DNA of 64,000 nt from DASUPK01 sp963843085 (GCA_963843085.1 CAWJJG010000010.1:124001-188000); one strand, 5' to 3'; shown: positions 21,291 to 29,702, counted from the first letter of the stretch. Made by a program: numbers and translations. Notes: a model not told the origin generated them from the letters alone.

Positions 21291-22982
21291 ATGGCCGCAA
21301 CGCCGGCGGAGTTCCCGCCGCCGTTCAATCCGGGGGACTATGTCGGTCCGCCGGTCGATGCCCCGGAAGAGCGCCTCGAGGCAGGCATCGTCATCGTCGG
21401 CGGCGGCCCGGCGGGGCTGGCCTGCGCCAACCGCGTCCTCCAGCTGCTGGAGGACGAGCCCGCCCTGACCGAGCAGCTGGGCGAGATCCCGGTTGCCGTG
21501 ATCGAGAAGGGCAAGGCCTGCGGCGCCCACAACGTCTCCGGGGCGAACATGGTGCCGTCGGCGATGGAGAAGCTCTTTCCCGACCTCGATCCGAGCGATT
21601 GGCCGGTCTACCAGAAGGTCGAGAAGGACGCCGTCTATCTCCTGACCAAGAGGAGGGCAATCCCGCTCAAGCCGCCGCCGCCCAACTTCCGCAACCACGG
21701 CAACTACGTCACCTCGGTCTCGAAGCTGTCGCGCTTCCTCGCCGAGAAGGCCGAGGAGGCGGGCGCCTACATCCTCACCGAGACCGTGGCCGACAAGCTG
21801 CTGGTCGAGGACAGGATCGTGCGCGGCATTCGCTCTGGCGACAAGGGCCGTGGCCGTGACGGCGAGGAGCTCAGCAACTTCGAGCCCGGGTCCGACCTGA
21901 TGGCCAAGGCCACCGTGCTGGCGGAGGGGACGGTCAGCCATCTCACGCAGTGCGCCGTCGACTTCTTCGACCTCACCGGCGATTCGATGAGGTGGGAGAT
22001 CGGTGTCAAGGAGATCTGGAAGGTGCCCAAGGCGCTCGACCGGGTCATCCACACGATGAACTGGCCGCTCCGCGCCCGACCGAAATACAACGAGTTCGGC
22101 GGCAGCTTCATCTACCCGATGGGCGAGGACAAGCTCACCATCGGGATGGTGGTGGGCCTCGACACCACCGACGCGACCTTCTCCTGCCACGACGCTCTGC
22201 AGCAACTCAAGACCCACCCGTTCATCCGCAAGCTGCTCGACGGCGGCGAGCGGGTCGGCTGGGGAGCGAAGACGATCCCGTCCGGTGGCTACTGGTCGAT
22301 GCCGAGGCGGCTGTCGGTGCCCGGCATGGTGATGGCGGGCGACAACGTCTCGATGGTGAACGTCCCGTACCTGAAGGGGATTCACTACGCGATGCACGCA
22401 GGCATGTACGCGGCGGAGGCGATCGTCGAGTCCCTGAAGAAGGACTCCGTCAACTTCGAGGAGTACGAGCGCAAGGTGAAGGGCTCGATGATCGAGGAGG
22501 ACCTCTACCGCTCTCGGAACGTCCGCCAGTACGGCGACAAGGGGTTCATCGCGTTCGGAGGCATCGCCAACGCCTGGCTGCTCTCCCGAGGCGCCGTCCC
22601 GCCCGGCCACAAGACGGTCGAGTCGGACAGCGAGGTTGAGATGAAGATCGAGGGCGCCGACGAGAAGTACCCCAAGCCCGACGGCTCATACATCTTCGAC
22701 AAGCTCTCCTCAGTGTTCCTCTCGGGCAATGCGACCCGCGACGACGCACCGAATCACGTGCGGATCCAGGAGCGCGTTCCGAAGGAGGTCGCCCAGACCT
22801 GGGTCTCGATGTGCCCGGCGCAGGTCTACGAGATCCCCGAGGACCAGCTTGAGTCGGGCGCCGAGACCGTCGATGTCCACGTCACCGCCTCGAACTGCGT
22901 CCAGTGCGGCGCGATCACGGCCAAGGGCGGTCGGCTCACCCTGCCTGAGGGCGGGGATGGGCCTCTGTATCAAGAAACCTGA
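21291..22982 (+). CDS. ETF:quinone oxidoreductase (lacks one Fe-S ligand)
   Basis: 563 residues, full length. The N-terminal FAD site is VIVGGGPAGLACANRVLQLL. The middle shows VSGANMVPSAM, SFIYPMGEDKLTIGMVVGLD and GDNVSMVNVPYLKGIHYAM. The C-terminal ferredoxin-like part retains the Cys in MCPAQVYE and two Cys in SNCVQCGAITAKGG, but the third Cys of the usual CxxCxxC is Ile. Family enzymes hold a 4Fe-4S cluster with four Cys, so cluster type here is uncertain. It moves electrons from ETF into the membrane quinone pool. It starts four bases after etfA. Confidence 0.93.
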   Translation: MAATPAEFPPPFNPGDYVGPPVDAPEERLEAGIVIVGGGPAGLACANRVLQLLEDEPALTEQLGEIPVAVIEKGKACGAHNVSGANMVPSAMEKLFPDLDPSDWPVYQKVEKDAVYLLTKRRAIPLKPPPPNFRNHGNYVTSVSKLSRFLAEKAEEAGAYILTETVADKLLVEDRIVRGIRSGDKGRGRDGEELSNFEPGSDLMAKATVLAEGTVSHLTQCAVDFFDLTGDSMRWEIGVKEIWKVPKALDRVIHTMNWPLRARPKYNEFGGSFIYPMGEDKLTIGMVVGLDTTDATFSCHDALQQLKTHPFIRKLLDGGERVGWGAKTIPSGGYWSMPRRLSVPGMVMAGDNVSMVNVPYLKGIHYAMHAGMYAAEAIVESLKKDSVNFEEYERKVKGSMIEEDLYRSRNVRQYGDKGFIAFGGIANAWLLSRGAVPPGHKTVESDSEVEMKIEGADEKYPKPDGSYIFDKLSSVFLSGNATRDDAPNHVRIQERVPKEVAQTWVSMCPAQVYEIPEDQLESGAETVDVHVTASNCVQCGAITAKGGRLTLPEGGDGPLYQET

Positions 22983-23003
22983 CCCGGCCGACACTGGCGC
23001 TCA

Positions 23004-23009
23004 TAGGCT
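23004..23009 (+). promoter_or_regulatory. Leaderless-type -10 TAGGCT
   Basis: TAGGCT, six bases, then ATG at 23016. Confidence 0.5.
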
Positions 23010-23015
23010 TCGGTC

Positions 23016-23942
23016 ATGAGCGCCTCCGGCCGCATCGCCGTCTTCGGGCCCAGCCCGATGCTGAGCGTCACGGTCGAGGCCCGCGGTGAGGGCCGGGACG
23101 ACATCCACTGCCATCCCGCGGGTCAGGGCGTCTGGCTCAGCAGGATGGCTGGAGAGCTGGGCGCCTGGCCGGTCCTCTGCTCGCTGATCGGCGGTGAGAC
23201 TGGGGTGGTTCTCGAACCGCTGCTCGAGCAGCTGCCGGGGGAGCGCCGCCTGGTCAGGACCGAGCACTCCAGCGGCTGCTTCGTCACCGACCGCCGCAGC
23301 GGCGAGCGGGTGCCGATCGCGCAGGCCTATGTGGAGCCGCCCTCCCGGCACGAGTGCGACGAGCTCGTCGCGGCGACCACGGCCGCGGCGCTCGAGTGCG
23401 ACCTGCTGGCGATCTGCAACCCATATCCGGGCGACACGATGCCGCTCGAGGCCTACGGTGACCTCGTCTCCAATGCGCGGGTCGCGGGGATCCCGGTGAT
23501 CGCCGACCTCTCCAGCCCCCGGATCGAGCCGACTGCGGCCGCCGGGGCAGACCTCGTCAAGCTGAACGACTGGGAGCTGGCGGCGTTCGTGGTCGGCCCC
23601 GTGGATACCCCGGAGCGCCTGCGAGAGGCTGCCGGCCGTCTGCGCGAGCTCGGGGCACGCAACGTGCTGGTCACCCGGGCGGGTGATCCGGCACTCGTCC
23701 TGCTCGGCGACGAGGCTTGGGAGCTCGTCCCGCCGAAGCTCGAGGCCGGCTCGCGGGAGGGCTGCGGCGACACGATGATGGGCGCGATCGCCGCCGGGCT
23801 CGCCCAGGGCAGCGAACTTCCGGACGCGCTGGTGCTCGGCGCCGGCGCCGGAGCCGTCAACTTCCTCCATCACGGGCTCGGGACCGGTTCGCGCCGCGAG
23901 GTCGAGGAGCTCGCCCGCGAGGTCGAGCTCCGGCCGGCCTAG
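23016..23942 (+). CDS. PfkB-family carbohydrate kinase (1-phosphofructokinase-like)
   Basis: 308 residues of the ribokinase/PfkB fold. The C-terminal signature EGCGDTMMGAIAAGL contains the catalytic Asp (usual GAGD, here GCGD) and the anion hole. The substrate lid region begins VTVEARGEGRDDIHCHPAGQ, close to the FruK/LacC layout. VIADLSSPRIEPTAAAGADLVKLNDWEL is the typical middle part. It phosphorylates a sugar or sugar phosphate with ATP; no transport genes adjoin, so the substrate is unknown. The last four bases overlap the convergent PHP gene. Confidence 0.82.
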   Translation: MSASGRIAVFGPSPMLSVTVEARGEGRDDIHCHPAGQGVWLSRMAGELGAWPVLCSLIGGETGVVLEPLLEQLPGERRLVRTEHSSGCFVTDRRSGERVPIAQAYVEPPSRHECDELVAATTAAALECDLLAICNPYPGDTMPLEAYGDLVSNARVAGIPVIADLSSPRIEPTAAAGADLVKLNDWELAAFVVGPVDTPERLREAAGRLRELGARNVLVTRAGDPALVLLGDEAWELVPPKLEAGSREGCGDTMMGAIAAGLAQGSELPDALVLGAGAGAVNFLHHGLGTGSRREVEELAREVELRPA

Positions 23943-24667
23943 ACCGAGGAGTAGGGCGGCTCCGGGTGCTCGCCTCGCAGGATCGCCGCAGGCGCGTCGC
24001 GCGCGATCCAGTCGAGATGCGGGCTGAGGAGCTCGACCTGCCGGAGCACGGCGAGGCCGTCCGAGATCCGCAGCGGGCGCCCGCCGTGCGAGGAGTGCGA
24101 GTCGCTTGCCAGGACGTGGATCAGGCCGGCGGCTGCAAGGGCGAGCATCCCCTTGCGCGCGTTGCCCGAGACCAGGTAGGCGGCGGTGCACTGGACCAGC
24201 GCTCCAGCTGCGATCAGCGCTCGGAGCCGCTCGAGCATGTCCCCGGACACGTGGCGCTCGGGATGGGCGATCAAGGCTCCGTGTCCGCGCTCGCGCAGGC
24301 TGGTCACCGCCGCGAGCAGCGAGTCGCCGAGCGGGCCGGGGCGGGGCTCGAGCAGGATCCACCCGTTTCCGCCGAGCGTGACGGCACGGAGCTCCTCCTC
24401 GTCGAGGCTCTCGAGGGCGGTCTCTGCCACCTCGCCGCCCGTGACCACCGAAACCGCCACCTCGTTGACACGGAGCTCCTCGTTCACCTCCGCGACCCGC
24501 TCGGCCAGCTCGGGAATCCGGACGTCGTGGTCGTGGCGGATGTGCGGGGTAGCGGCGATCCTCTCGATGCCGTCGTCCGCCGCGACTCTGCCCATCGCGA
24601 GGGAATCGGCGAGGTCGAGCGCCCCGTCGTCGATCCCGGGCAGGATGTGGCAGTGAAGGTCGATCAT
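23939..24667 (-). CDS. PHP-domain phosphoesterase (CpsB/YwqE-like)
   Basis: 242 residues. Metal ligands of the PHP fold are in order: MIDLHCHILPGIDDG, AATPHIRHD, TGGEVAET, GALIAHPERH and LASDSHSSHGGRP. This arrangement matches the manganese-dependent CpsB/YwqE tyrosine phosphatases that regulate capsule synthesis, though PHP enzymes also include histidinol phosphatases. The ATG at 24667 is preceded by TAGTCC four bases earlier. The exopolysaccharide genes at 44-50 kb could provide a cellular context, but they are distant. Confidence 0.8.
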   Translation of the reverse strand: MIDLHCHILPGIDDGALDLADSLAMGRVAADDGIERIAATPHIRHDHDVRIPELAERVAEVNEELRVNEVAVSVVTGGEVAETALESLDEEELRAVTLGGNGWILLEPRPGPLGDSLLAAVTSLRERGHGALIAHPERHVSGDMLERLRALIAAGALVQCTAAYLVSGNARKGMLALAAAGLIHVLASDSHSSHGGRPLRISDGLAVLRQVELLSPHLDWIARDAPAAILRGEHPEPPYSSV

Positions 24668-24736
24668 GCGGGGACTAGGATGAACCTTGCACCGGCGAGT
24701 TCTCGGCTGGTCGTCTCGACAAGATGAGAGGGCGCG

Positions 24737-25141
24737 GTGGATAGTCACGAGCTGGACCCGCAGGATGTAGCGCGGATGCATGAGCAGATGGCCGACGGGG
24801 AGGGCACGCTTCGATCGGAAATCTCGACCGCGATGGTGGGCCTCTACAAGGCGCACTACGGCAAGGGCCCGACCCACTGCCGCACCTATCTCGAGCCCAA
24901 CCTGATCGTGGTGGTCTTGGGCGAGGGGTACACCCCCAGCGAGAGGACGATGTTCGAAGCCGGCAAATGGCACGACGTTCGCCAAGCCCGCCAGGTCTGG
25001 CAGGACAGCATGGAGGAGCTCTTCGTCACGAAGATCGAGGAGCTCACGGGGCGGAAGGTCTCGGCCTTCCTGAGTGCCAACCGCCAGGACCCGGATTTCG
25101 CCGTGGAGCTGTTCGTGCTCCAGCCCGAGCCTTCGACTTAG
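24737..25141 (+). CDS. DUF2294 protein
   Basis: 134 residues. The DUF2294 pattern is clear: STAMVGLYKAHYGKGPTHCR, LIVVVLGEGYTPSERTMFEAG, RQARQVWQDSMEELFVTKIE, KVSAFLSANRQDPDFAVELF. The family is small, soluble and of unknown function. GTG start with GAGAGGG upstream. It stands alone between divergent PHP and a histidine kinase gene. Confidence 0.75.
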   Translation: MDSHELDPQDVARMHEQMADGEGTLRSEISTAMVGLYKAHYGKGPTHCRTYLEPNLIVVVLGEGYTPSERTMFEAGKWHDVRQARQVWQDSMEELFVTKIEELTGRKVSAFLSANRQDPDFAVELFVLQPEPST

Positions 25142-25268
25142 GGCGTTGAGCTTCCGGACGCGTTGGCGGCGACGTCCTGCGCCGAGAGCGGCTGGGCGGC
25201 GAGGCAGGCGACGCATGTACGACTTCGGTCACGCACGACGACTGACGGCTGCCCGAGATGCGCTGATC

Positions 25269-25274
25269 TATGCT
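25269..25274 (+). promoter_or_regulatory. Leaderless-type -10 TATGCT
   Basis: TATGCT, six bases, then GTG at 25281; decides the kinase start over ATG 25215. Confidence 0.5.
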
Positions 25275-25280
25275 CGCGCC

Positions 25281-26792
25281 GTGGCGGACCACACAAGCCA
25301 GACGCTCGAGCGGGAGTTCCTCGAGTTCGCGCCGGACGCCGTCATCGGGGTGGCGCAGGACGGGGAGATCAAGCTCGTCAACTCGCGCACCCAGGCAGTC
25401 TTCGGCTACACGCGAAGCGAGCTGATCGGGGAGCGGATCGAGTTGCTGGTCCCCGAGGCCTCAAGGGGCAGCCACGTAAACCACCGCGATCACTATTTCG
25501 AGGCGCCCCGGACGCGCCCGATGGGCGCCGGCCTCGACCTCTATGCCCGGCGGAAGGACGGCAGCGAGTTCCCGTGCGAGATCTCGCTCTCGACCGTAGC
25601 CACGGACCAGGGGATGATGGCTCTGGCGGCGATCCGGGACATCACCGACCGCCGGCGGGACCGAGATGAGCTTCGCCGGGCGGTGAGGCGCCTGCAGGCC
25701 GCGACGGACGTCGCGATCGCAGTCGGAGGCGAGACGGATCTCGAGCGGGTGCTCAAGGCGATTGTGGAGCGCGGACGGGCGCTGGTCGAGGCCCGCGCGC
25801 TGGTCATCCTGCTTCGCGAGGGCGAGGACCTGGTCGTCGCCGCCACCGCCGCGGTCGCTGGAGGGCTGGACTCGCAGGTCGCGGGTCTCAGGATCCGTGC
25901 ACAGGAGGCCTCGGAGCAGGTCCTGCTCGGCAGGTTCACGGGCGCGGATCTCGGCGCGAAGGAGAGCGGTCGCGCCCTGATGGCGCCACTGCTCTTTCGG
26001 GGGGATCCTCTCGGAGTGGTCGTCGCGCTCGACCGCATCGGCGATCCCGGCAGCTTCGACGACGAGGATCAGCGCATGCTCGAAGCCTTCGCGGCCAGCG
26101 CCGCGATCGGCGTCGCCACCGCCCGATCGATGGCTGAAGAGAGGCTCCAAAACACGATCGATGCGGCCGAGCAGGAGCGCAGCCGCTGGGCCCGCGAGTT
26201 GCACGATGAGACGCTGCAGGCTCTCGCGGTCCTGCGGATGCGGCTCTCGTCGGCTCTGCGCGAGGAGGCGCCGGAGGCGCTCGAGAACGCGGGTCAGGCC
26301 GCGGTGGGGCAGATCGACGACGAGATCGTGAAGCTCCGCCGGCTGATCACCGAGCTCCGGCCGGCGTCGCTCGACACGATTGGCCTCGAGGCCGCCCTGC
26401 AGGCGCTCGCCGAGCAGCACCAGCAGGCCGCGGGCGAGATGGAGGTCGATTGCGACTTCGAGCTGCCCCGCGACGAGGAAGCCCGGCCGACTCCCGTGCT
26501 GGAGACCGCCGTCTACCGGCTCGTCCAGGAGGCGCTCAACAACGTCTCCAAGCACTCGATGGCCCGCCGCGCCGACGTCACAGTGCGCGTCTTGCGCGGC
26601 TCGATCGAGATCGAGGTTCGAGACGACGGCGTCGGCTTCGAGCCGTCCCTCGCTCGGGAGGGATTCGGACTCGTCGGCATGAGGGAGCGAGCCGCGCTGC
26701 TCGGCGGCACCCTGGCGGTCGACTCGACCAGAGGATCGGGCACGCGCCTCCGGGCGGAGATCCCGCTGATGACGCGAGCGGAGGAAGAGTGA
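25281..26792 (+). CDS. Cytosolic PAS-GAF sensor histidine kinase (NarL partner type)
   Basis: 503 residues without membrane helices. Residues 10-125 are a PAS domain (FAPDAVIGVAQDGEIKLVNS, VFGYTRSELIGERIELLVP). About 145-290 is a GAF domain. The dimerisation segment of HisKA_3 has the phosphorylated His308 in RELHDETLQALAVLR. The ATPase domain has VQEALNNVSKHS, RDDGVGFEP and GFGLVGMRERAALLGG. It is close to DevS/NarX-type kinases. The GTG at 25281 is chosen because TATGCT lies six bases before it. The convergent LuxR-type regulator at 26898 is the probable partner. Confidence 0.9.
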   Translation: MADHTSQTLEREFLEFAPDAVIGVAQDGEIKLVNSRTQAVFGYTRSELIGERIELLVPEASRGSHVNHRDHYFEAPRTRPMGAGLDLYARRKDGSEFPCEISLSTVATDQGMMALAAIRDITDRRRDRDELRRAVRRLQAATDVAIAVGGETDLERVLKAIVERGRALVEARALVILLREGEDLVVAATAAVAGGLDSQVAGLRIRAQEASEQVLLGRFTGADLGAKESGRALMAPLLFRGDPLGVVVALDRIGDPGSFDDEDQRMLEAFAASAAIGVATARSMAEERLQNTIDAAEQERSRWARELHDETLQALAVLRMRLSSALREEAPEALENAGQAAVGQIDDEIVKLRRLITELRPASLDTIGLEAALQALAEQHQQAAGEMEVDCDFELPRDEEARPTPVLETAVYRLVQEALNNVSKHSMARRADVTVRVLRGSIEIEVRDDGVGFEPSLAREGFGLVGMRERAALLGGTLAVDSTRGSGTRLRAEIPLMTRAEEE

Positions 26793-26897
26793 CGGGCTTC
26801 GCCATCAAGTTGCAGCGACAAGGGGCTGCCCAACATCAGTCGCTACGGCCTACGGCCTCCGCTCCAACGCTCCAATAGAGGGCGGCCTGGTCGCTGC

Positions 26898-27551
26898 TCA
26901 GACGTCAATCAGACCGCGCTCGATCGCGTAGCGAACGAGCTCGGAGCGGGTCGTCATCGCCAGCTTCTGCTGGATGTGCGCCCGGTGGGACTCGACCGTG
27001 CGGACGCTGAGGTAGAGCTGCTCGGCGATCTCGTTGTTGGTGTGGCCCAGCGCGATCAGCCGGAGGACCTCGAGCTCGCGCTCGGATAGGTCGTCCGGGG
27101 TGGCGGCGTCCGGCTCGGCCGCCAGCCTCGCCCCGAGCTCGGGCTGTAGGTAGGTGCGGCCCTCCGCGGCCATCCTCACGGCCTTGACCAGCTCCTCGCT
27201 GGCGGCCTCCTTAAGGATGTAGCCGAGGACGCCGGCCTGCAGGGCCTCGCGCGCAAAGGCGGTCTCGTCCTGCATGGTGAGCACGACGATCTCGGTCTCG
27301 GGCGACTGCTCCCGGATGGACGGGATCGCCGCGAGGCCCGACCCGCCGGGCATGTTGATGTCGAGGATCAGGACCTTCGGGCGATGACCGCTGACGTAGC
27401 GGCTGGCTGAGTCCGCGTCGCCCGCCTCGGCCACGACCTCGATGTCGTGCTCCCGCTCGAGCATCAGGCGCAGGGCGCTGCGGACCACTGCATGATCGTC
27501 GGCAAGGACCACGGAGATCTTGCCGGACTCTGCCTCCCCGGTTTCTGCCAC
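26898..27551 (-). CDS. NarL/LuxR-family response regulator
   Basis: 217 residues. The receiver domain has the acidic pair in VVLADDHAVVR, phospho-acceptor Asp64 in LILDINMPGGSG and the switch Lys in GYILKEAA. The C-terminal GerE helix-turn-helix is LSERELEVLRLIALGHTNNE, then VRTVESHRAHIQQKL. It faces the PAS-GAF kinase tail to tail, so the two are likely partners. GTG 27551 is chosen because TAAGGT lies six bases upstream. Regulated genes are unknown; the twin-operator operon at 29.6 kb has palindromes of another style. Confidence 0.93.
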   Translation of the reverse strand: MAETGEAESGKISVVLADDHAVVRSALRLMLEREHDIEVVAEAGDADSASRYVSGHRPKVLILDINMPGGSGLAAIPSIREQSPETEIVVLTMQDETAFAREALQAGVLGYILKEAASEELVKAVRMAAEGRTYLQPELGARLAAEPDAATPDDLSERELEVLRLIALGHTNNEIAEQLYLSVRTVESHRAHIQQKLAMTTRSELVRYAIERGLIDV

Positions 27552-27563
27552 GCTCGTACCTTA
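27552..27563 (-). promoter_or_regulatory. Leaderless-type -10 TAAGGT
   Basis: TAAGGT plus six spacer bases directly before the GTG at 27551. Confidence 0.45.
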
Positions 27564-27610
27564 ACCCCGACGGCGGGCGCGAGGTGCACCACCGAGGGGG
27601 CTGCTGAGGC

Positions 27611-27811
27611 TCAACTCCGGCGCCGCTTGTGCCACGTGTGCATGCGTGGCAGCCAGCTCGGGACTGCCCGTCGGTAGGCGTCGTTTTCCGATCCGAACTG
27701 TCTCCGAAGCGCGGGCTCTTCGTAGAAGACGACGAAGGTCGCCACGATTGCGAAGAAGAGTGCGGCGTAGGCGATCAGGCTCCAGGCGGTGTTCCCGCCG
27801 CGGCGATCGCT
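27611..27811 (-). pseudogene. C-terminal remnant of an isoprenylcysteine methyltransferase-like membrane protein
   Basis: The 66 codons directly after the hydrolase stop codon, in the same frame, encode a helix (WSLIAYAALFFAIVATFVVF) and the signature YEEPALRRQFGSENDAYRRA followed by VPSWLPRM. That is the C-terminal end of ICMT/phospholipid-methyltransferase-like membrane proteins. No N-terminal part and no suitable start exist, as the hydrolase gene occupies the upstream sequence. It is best read as a remnant after deletion, or as a readthrough extension past TAG. Confidence 0.6.
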
Positions 27812-28654
27812 CTAGGCGACCGCCGCCGGCTCTCGCGCAAATCGTGCGATCAGCTCGGCGAGGCGCTCGGGCTGATCCTCCGACACGAAGGTGTAGGAGT
27901 CCTCGATCTTCTCCAGGGTCGCGCCCTGGATGGTTTCCGCGAGCCGCTCCGCGAAGGAGAGCTTGAAGAAGCAGTCCTCGACCGCCCAGGCGAGCAGTGC
28001 CGGGCGATCGAACTCGCGTAGCCGCTCGGCGGCCTCGAAGGTGTACTTCGGGTCGATGCCCCGTAAGACCTTGATCGTGTCCCGGCGGATGTCCCTGTTC
28101 GTCAGGTAGGGATCGACCCAGTCCCGCGTCGGAGCGCCGGCGAAGTCGCGCTTGATCAGGCGGCCATAGGCGTTCGGGAGCCGCCGCAGAGGCGCGAACC
28201 GCATGCCGGCCATCATCGCGGTGAGGCCGCCGGGCACCCTGGCCGCCCACTGCATGGGCCTGAAGGCGGGAGGGAGGAAGTTCTCGAAGGCGTCGCAGTT
28301 GGTCAGCAGCAGCCGCCCGATCCTCTCGGGGTGGTGGGCCGCGGTGATCTGCGAGACTGCGCCACCCGTGTCGTTGGCGACGAGGGTGACATCCTCGAGC
28401 CCGAGCGCCTCCAGGAACCCGGCGACGATCCGCGCAAGGCCGGGAGGGGTGAGGTCGGCATCCGGGTTCATGGGCTTCCGGTGGGACCCGAGCGGGAAGT
28501 CGGGGACGATGCAGCGGAAGCGGTCCTCAAGCAGCGGCGTCACCTTGCGCCAGAGGCGTCCGTCGACCAGCAGGCCATGGACGAAGACGATCGGCGGGCC
28601 CTCACCCGATTCGCGGTACCGGATGGTCCCCTGGGGGAGATCGATCTCGTTCAT
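27812..28654 (-). CDS. Alpha/beta hydrolase with Asp nucleophile position
   Basis: 280 residues of the alpha/beta-hydrolase fold. The oxyanion motif is FVHGLLVDGRLW. The nucleophile elbow reads VANDTGGAVS, with Asp instead of Ser as in haloalkane dehalogenases and some related enzymes. The acid is likely in WAVEDCFF. The region where the catalytic His is expected reads DSYTFVSEDQPERLAELI with no His, so activity may be non-standard. Third gene of an operon with two SnoaL-like proteins, overlapping the upstream gene by four bases. Confidence 0.8.
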   Translation of the reverse strand: MNEIDLPQGTIRYRESGEGPPIVFVHGLLVDGRLWRKVTPLLEDRFRCIVPDFPLGSHRKPMNPDADLTPPGLARIVAGFLEALGLEDVTLVANDTGGAVSQITAAHHPERIGRLLLTNCDAFENFLPPAFRPMQWAARVPGGLTAMMAGMRFAPLRRLPNAYGRLIKRDFAGAPTRDWVDPYLTNRDIRRDTIKVLRGIDPKYTFEAAERLREFDRPALLAWAVEDCFFKLSFAERLAETIQGATLEKIEDSYTFVSEDQPERLAELIARFAREPAAVA

Positions 28655-29133
28655 GCGGGCCTCCTCAGACTGCGGAGCTGGGTTTTCAGAAACTTGGGCC
28701 AGGCGCGGGGATTGCGCGCCACCGCCTTGATCAGAGGGGCCGCGTCGAGGTAGGCGACGCGCTCGATGGCCATCCCGTCGCGCAGCGTGATCCGGTCGCA
28801 GGTGTGCATCGTGAACGACGTCCGGCCCACGGTGCCTTCGAGCCGCAGCTCGATATAGGCGATGCCGCCGTCCGCGGCCCAGTTCTCGACGGTCCCGTGC
28901 AGGTCCGGGACGAGGTCGAAAAGCGGCCGAGCAAACTCCTCGCGGAAGCCGTGCCTGCCGACGATCGGCCTCATCGACGGCTGGATCATCCGGACCTCCG
29001 GGTGCAGGTGGGGATCGAAGTGGTCGCAGAAGCTGTCGGCGTCGACCGGGTCAGCCCAGCCATCGGCGAACATCTCGACCCAAGGCTCAACCGCCGAGCT
29101 CGTTGTCGATCCGTTGGAAGTCGCAGTCGTCAT
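28651..29133 (-). CDS. SnoaL/NTF2-like protein
   Basis: 160 residues with the cone-shaped SnoaL/NTF2 fold: FADGWADPVDADSFCDHFDP, MRPIVGRHGFREEFARPLF, TMHTCDRITLRDGMAIERVA. Members include polyketide cyclases, isomerases and small-molecule binding proteins. The middle gene of a three-gene operon, overlapping both neighbours by four bases. The substrate cannot be named. Confidence 0.75.
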   Translation of the reverse strand: MTTATSNGSTTSSAVEPWVEMFADGWADPVDADSFCDHFDPHLHPEVRMIQPSMRPIVGRHGFREEFARPLFDLVPDLHGTVENWAADGGIAYIELRLEGTVGRTSFTMHTCDRITLRDGMAIERVAYLDAAPLIKAVARNPRAWPKFLKTQLRSLRRPA

Positions 29134-29576
29134 TGGGTGCCTCCCAACTGGCGCTGCATGGTGATCGAGTCGAGGTAGGTGTGCTTGCTGGCGATCAGGC
29201 CGTCACGGACCTTGATCACGTCGACGCACGGGACCTGCACCCGAGCGCCGCGGACGCCGAGTTCCTCTCCGTCGACCTCGATCGCCTGCTCCACCGTTCC
29301 GCTCATCATCGACTCGAGAACCCAGTGGTCCGCGCCGAGTTGCAGGGAGCGCTCGGCGAAGTGGATGTCGGGCATCAGCGCGATGTAGCCGGCGAAGGCC
29401 TCGCCTACCGCGTCCTTACCCCTCGCCAAGGGAGATCCGGCCGCGAACGCCGTGAAGACGCAGTCTTCGGTGTGCAGATCCATGATCGCGTCGAGGTCCT
29501 GGCGGTTCCAGGCCTCGCCGTACCGCCAGGCGAGCATCTGGATCGCGGTGCTGGTGTCGGTGGCGGTCGGCGTCAT
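29130..29576 (-). CDS. SnoaL/NTF2-like protein (operon first gene)
   Basis: 148 residues of the same fold: WRYGEAWNRQDLDAIMDLHT, GKDAVGEAFAGYIALMPDI, VPCVDVIKVRDGLIASKHTY. ATG 29576 has GAGAGGAG upstream. It is transcribed from a textbook promoter that carries two palindromic operators. With the second SnoaL protein and the alpha/beta hydrolase it probably forms a small catabolic or detoxification pathway, inducible by an unknown compound. Confidence 0.78.
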   Translation of the reverse strand: MTPTATDTSTAIQMLAWRYGEAWNRQDLDAIMDLHTEDCVFTAFAAGSPLARGKDAVGEAFAGYIALMPDIHFAERSLQLGADHWVLESMMSGTVEQAIEVDGEELGVRGARVQVPCVDVIKVRDGLIASKHTYLDSITMQRQLGGTQ

Positions 29577-29596
29577 CTCGGCTCCTCTCGGGTTCG

Positions 29597-29611
29597 CATA
29601 CAGGCTGTATG
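29597..29611. promoter_or_regulatory. Operator: palindrome CATACAG-G-CTGTATG
   Basis: Perfect 7-bp arms with one central base; overlaps the -10 of the SnoaL operon promoter. Confidence 0.6.
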
Positions 29612-29639
29612 TATATCTGACCTACAGTCTGTATGTCAA
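29610..29639 (-). promoter_or_regulatory. Promoter of the SnoaL/hydrolase operon
   Basis: On the minus strand TTGACA (29634-29639), an 18-base spacer and TATACA (29610-29615). This is the closest match to a classical sigma-70 promoter in the window. Confidence 0.7.
29623..29637. promoter_or_regulatory. Second operator: CCTACAG-T-CTGTATG-like palindrome
   Basis: Same TACAG-N-CTGTATG core as the first site, centred 26 bases away; lies over the -35 and spacer. Confidence 0.6.
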
Positions 29640-29702
29640 CGTGAGTCGCCGCACAGAGCGCCGCCGCTACATGCGGCTTGCGGCCGTGTTTCTGAGCCTG
29701 GC

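Noticed and set aside
19607..21328. Open frame of about 573 codons on the minus strand
   Set aside because: Antisense to etfB and etfA. Repetitive Leu/Asp/Gly composition typical of shadow frames.
26845..26880. Short repeats CTACGGC and CGCTCCAA in the gap between the convergent kinase and regulator genes
   Set aside because: Two copies each, no symmetry or hairpin; likely chance duplication in a 105-base gap with no other signal.
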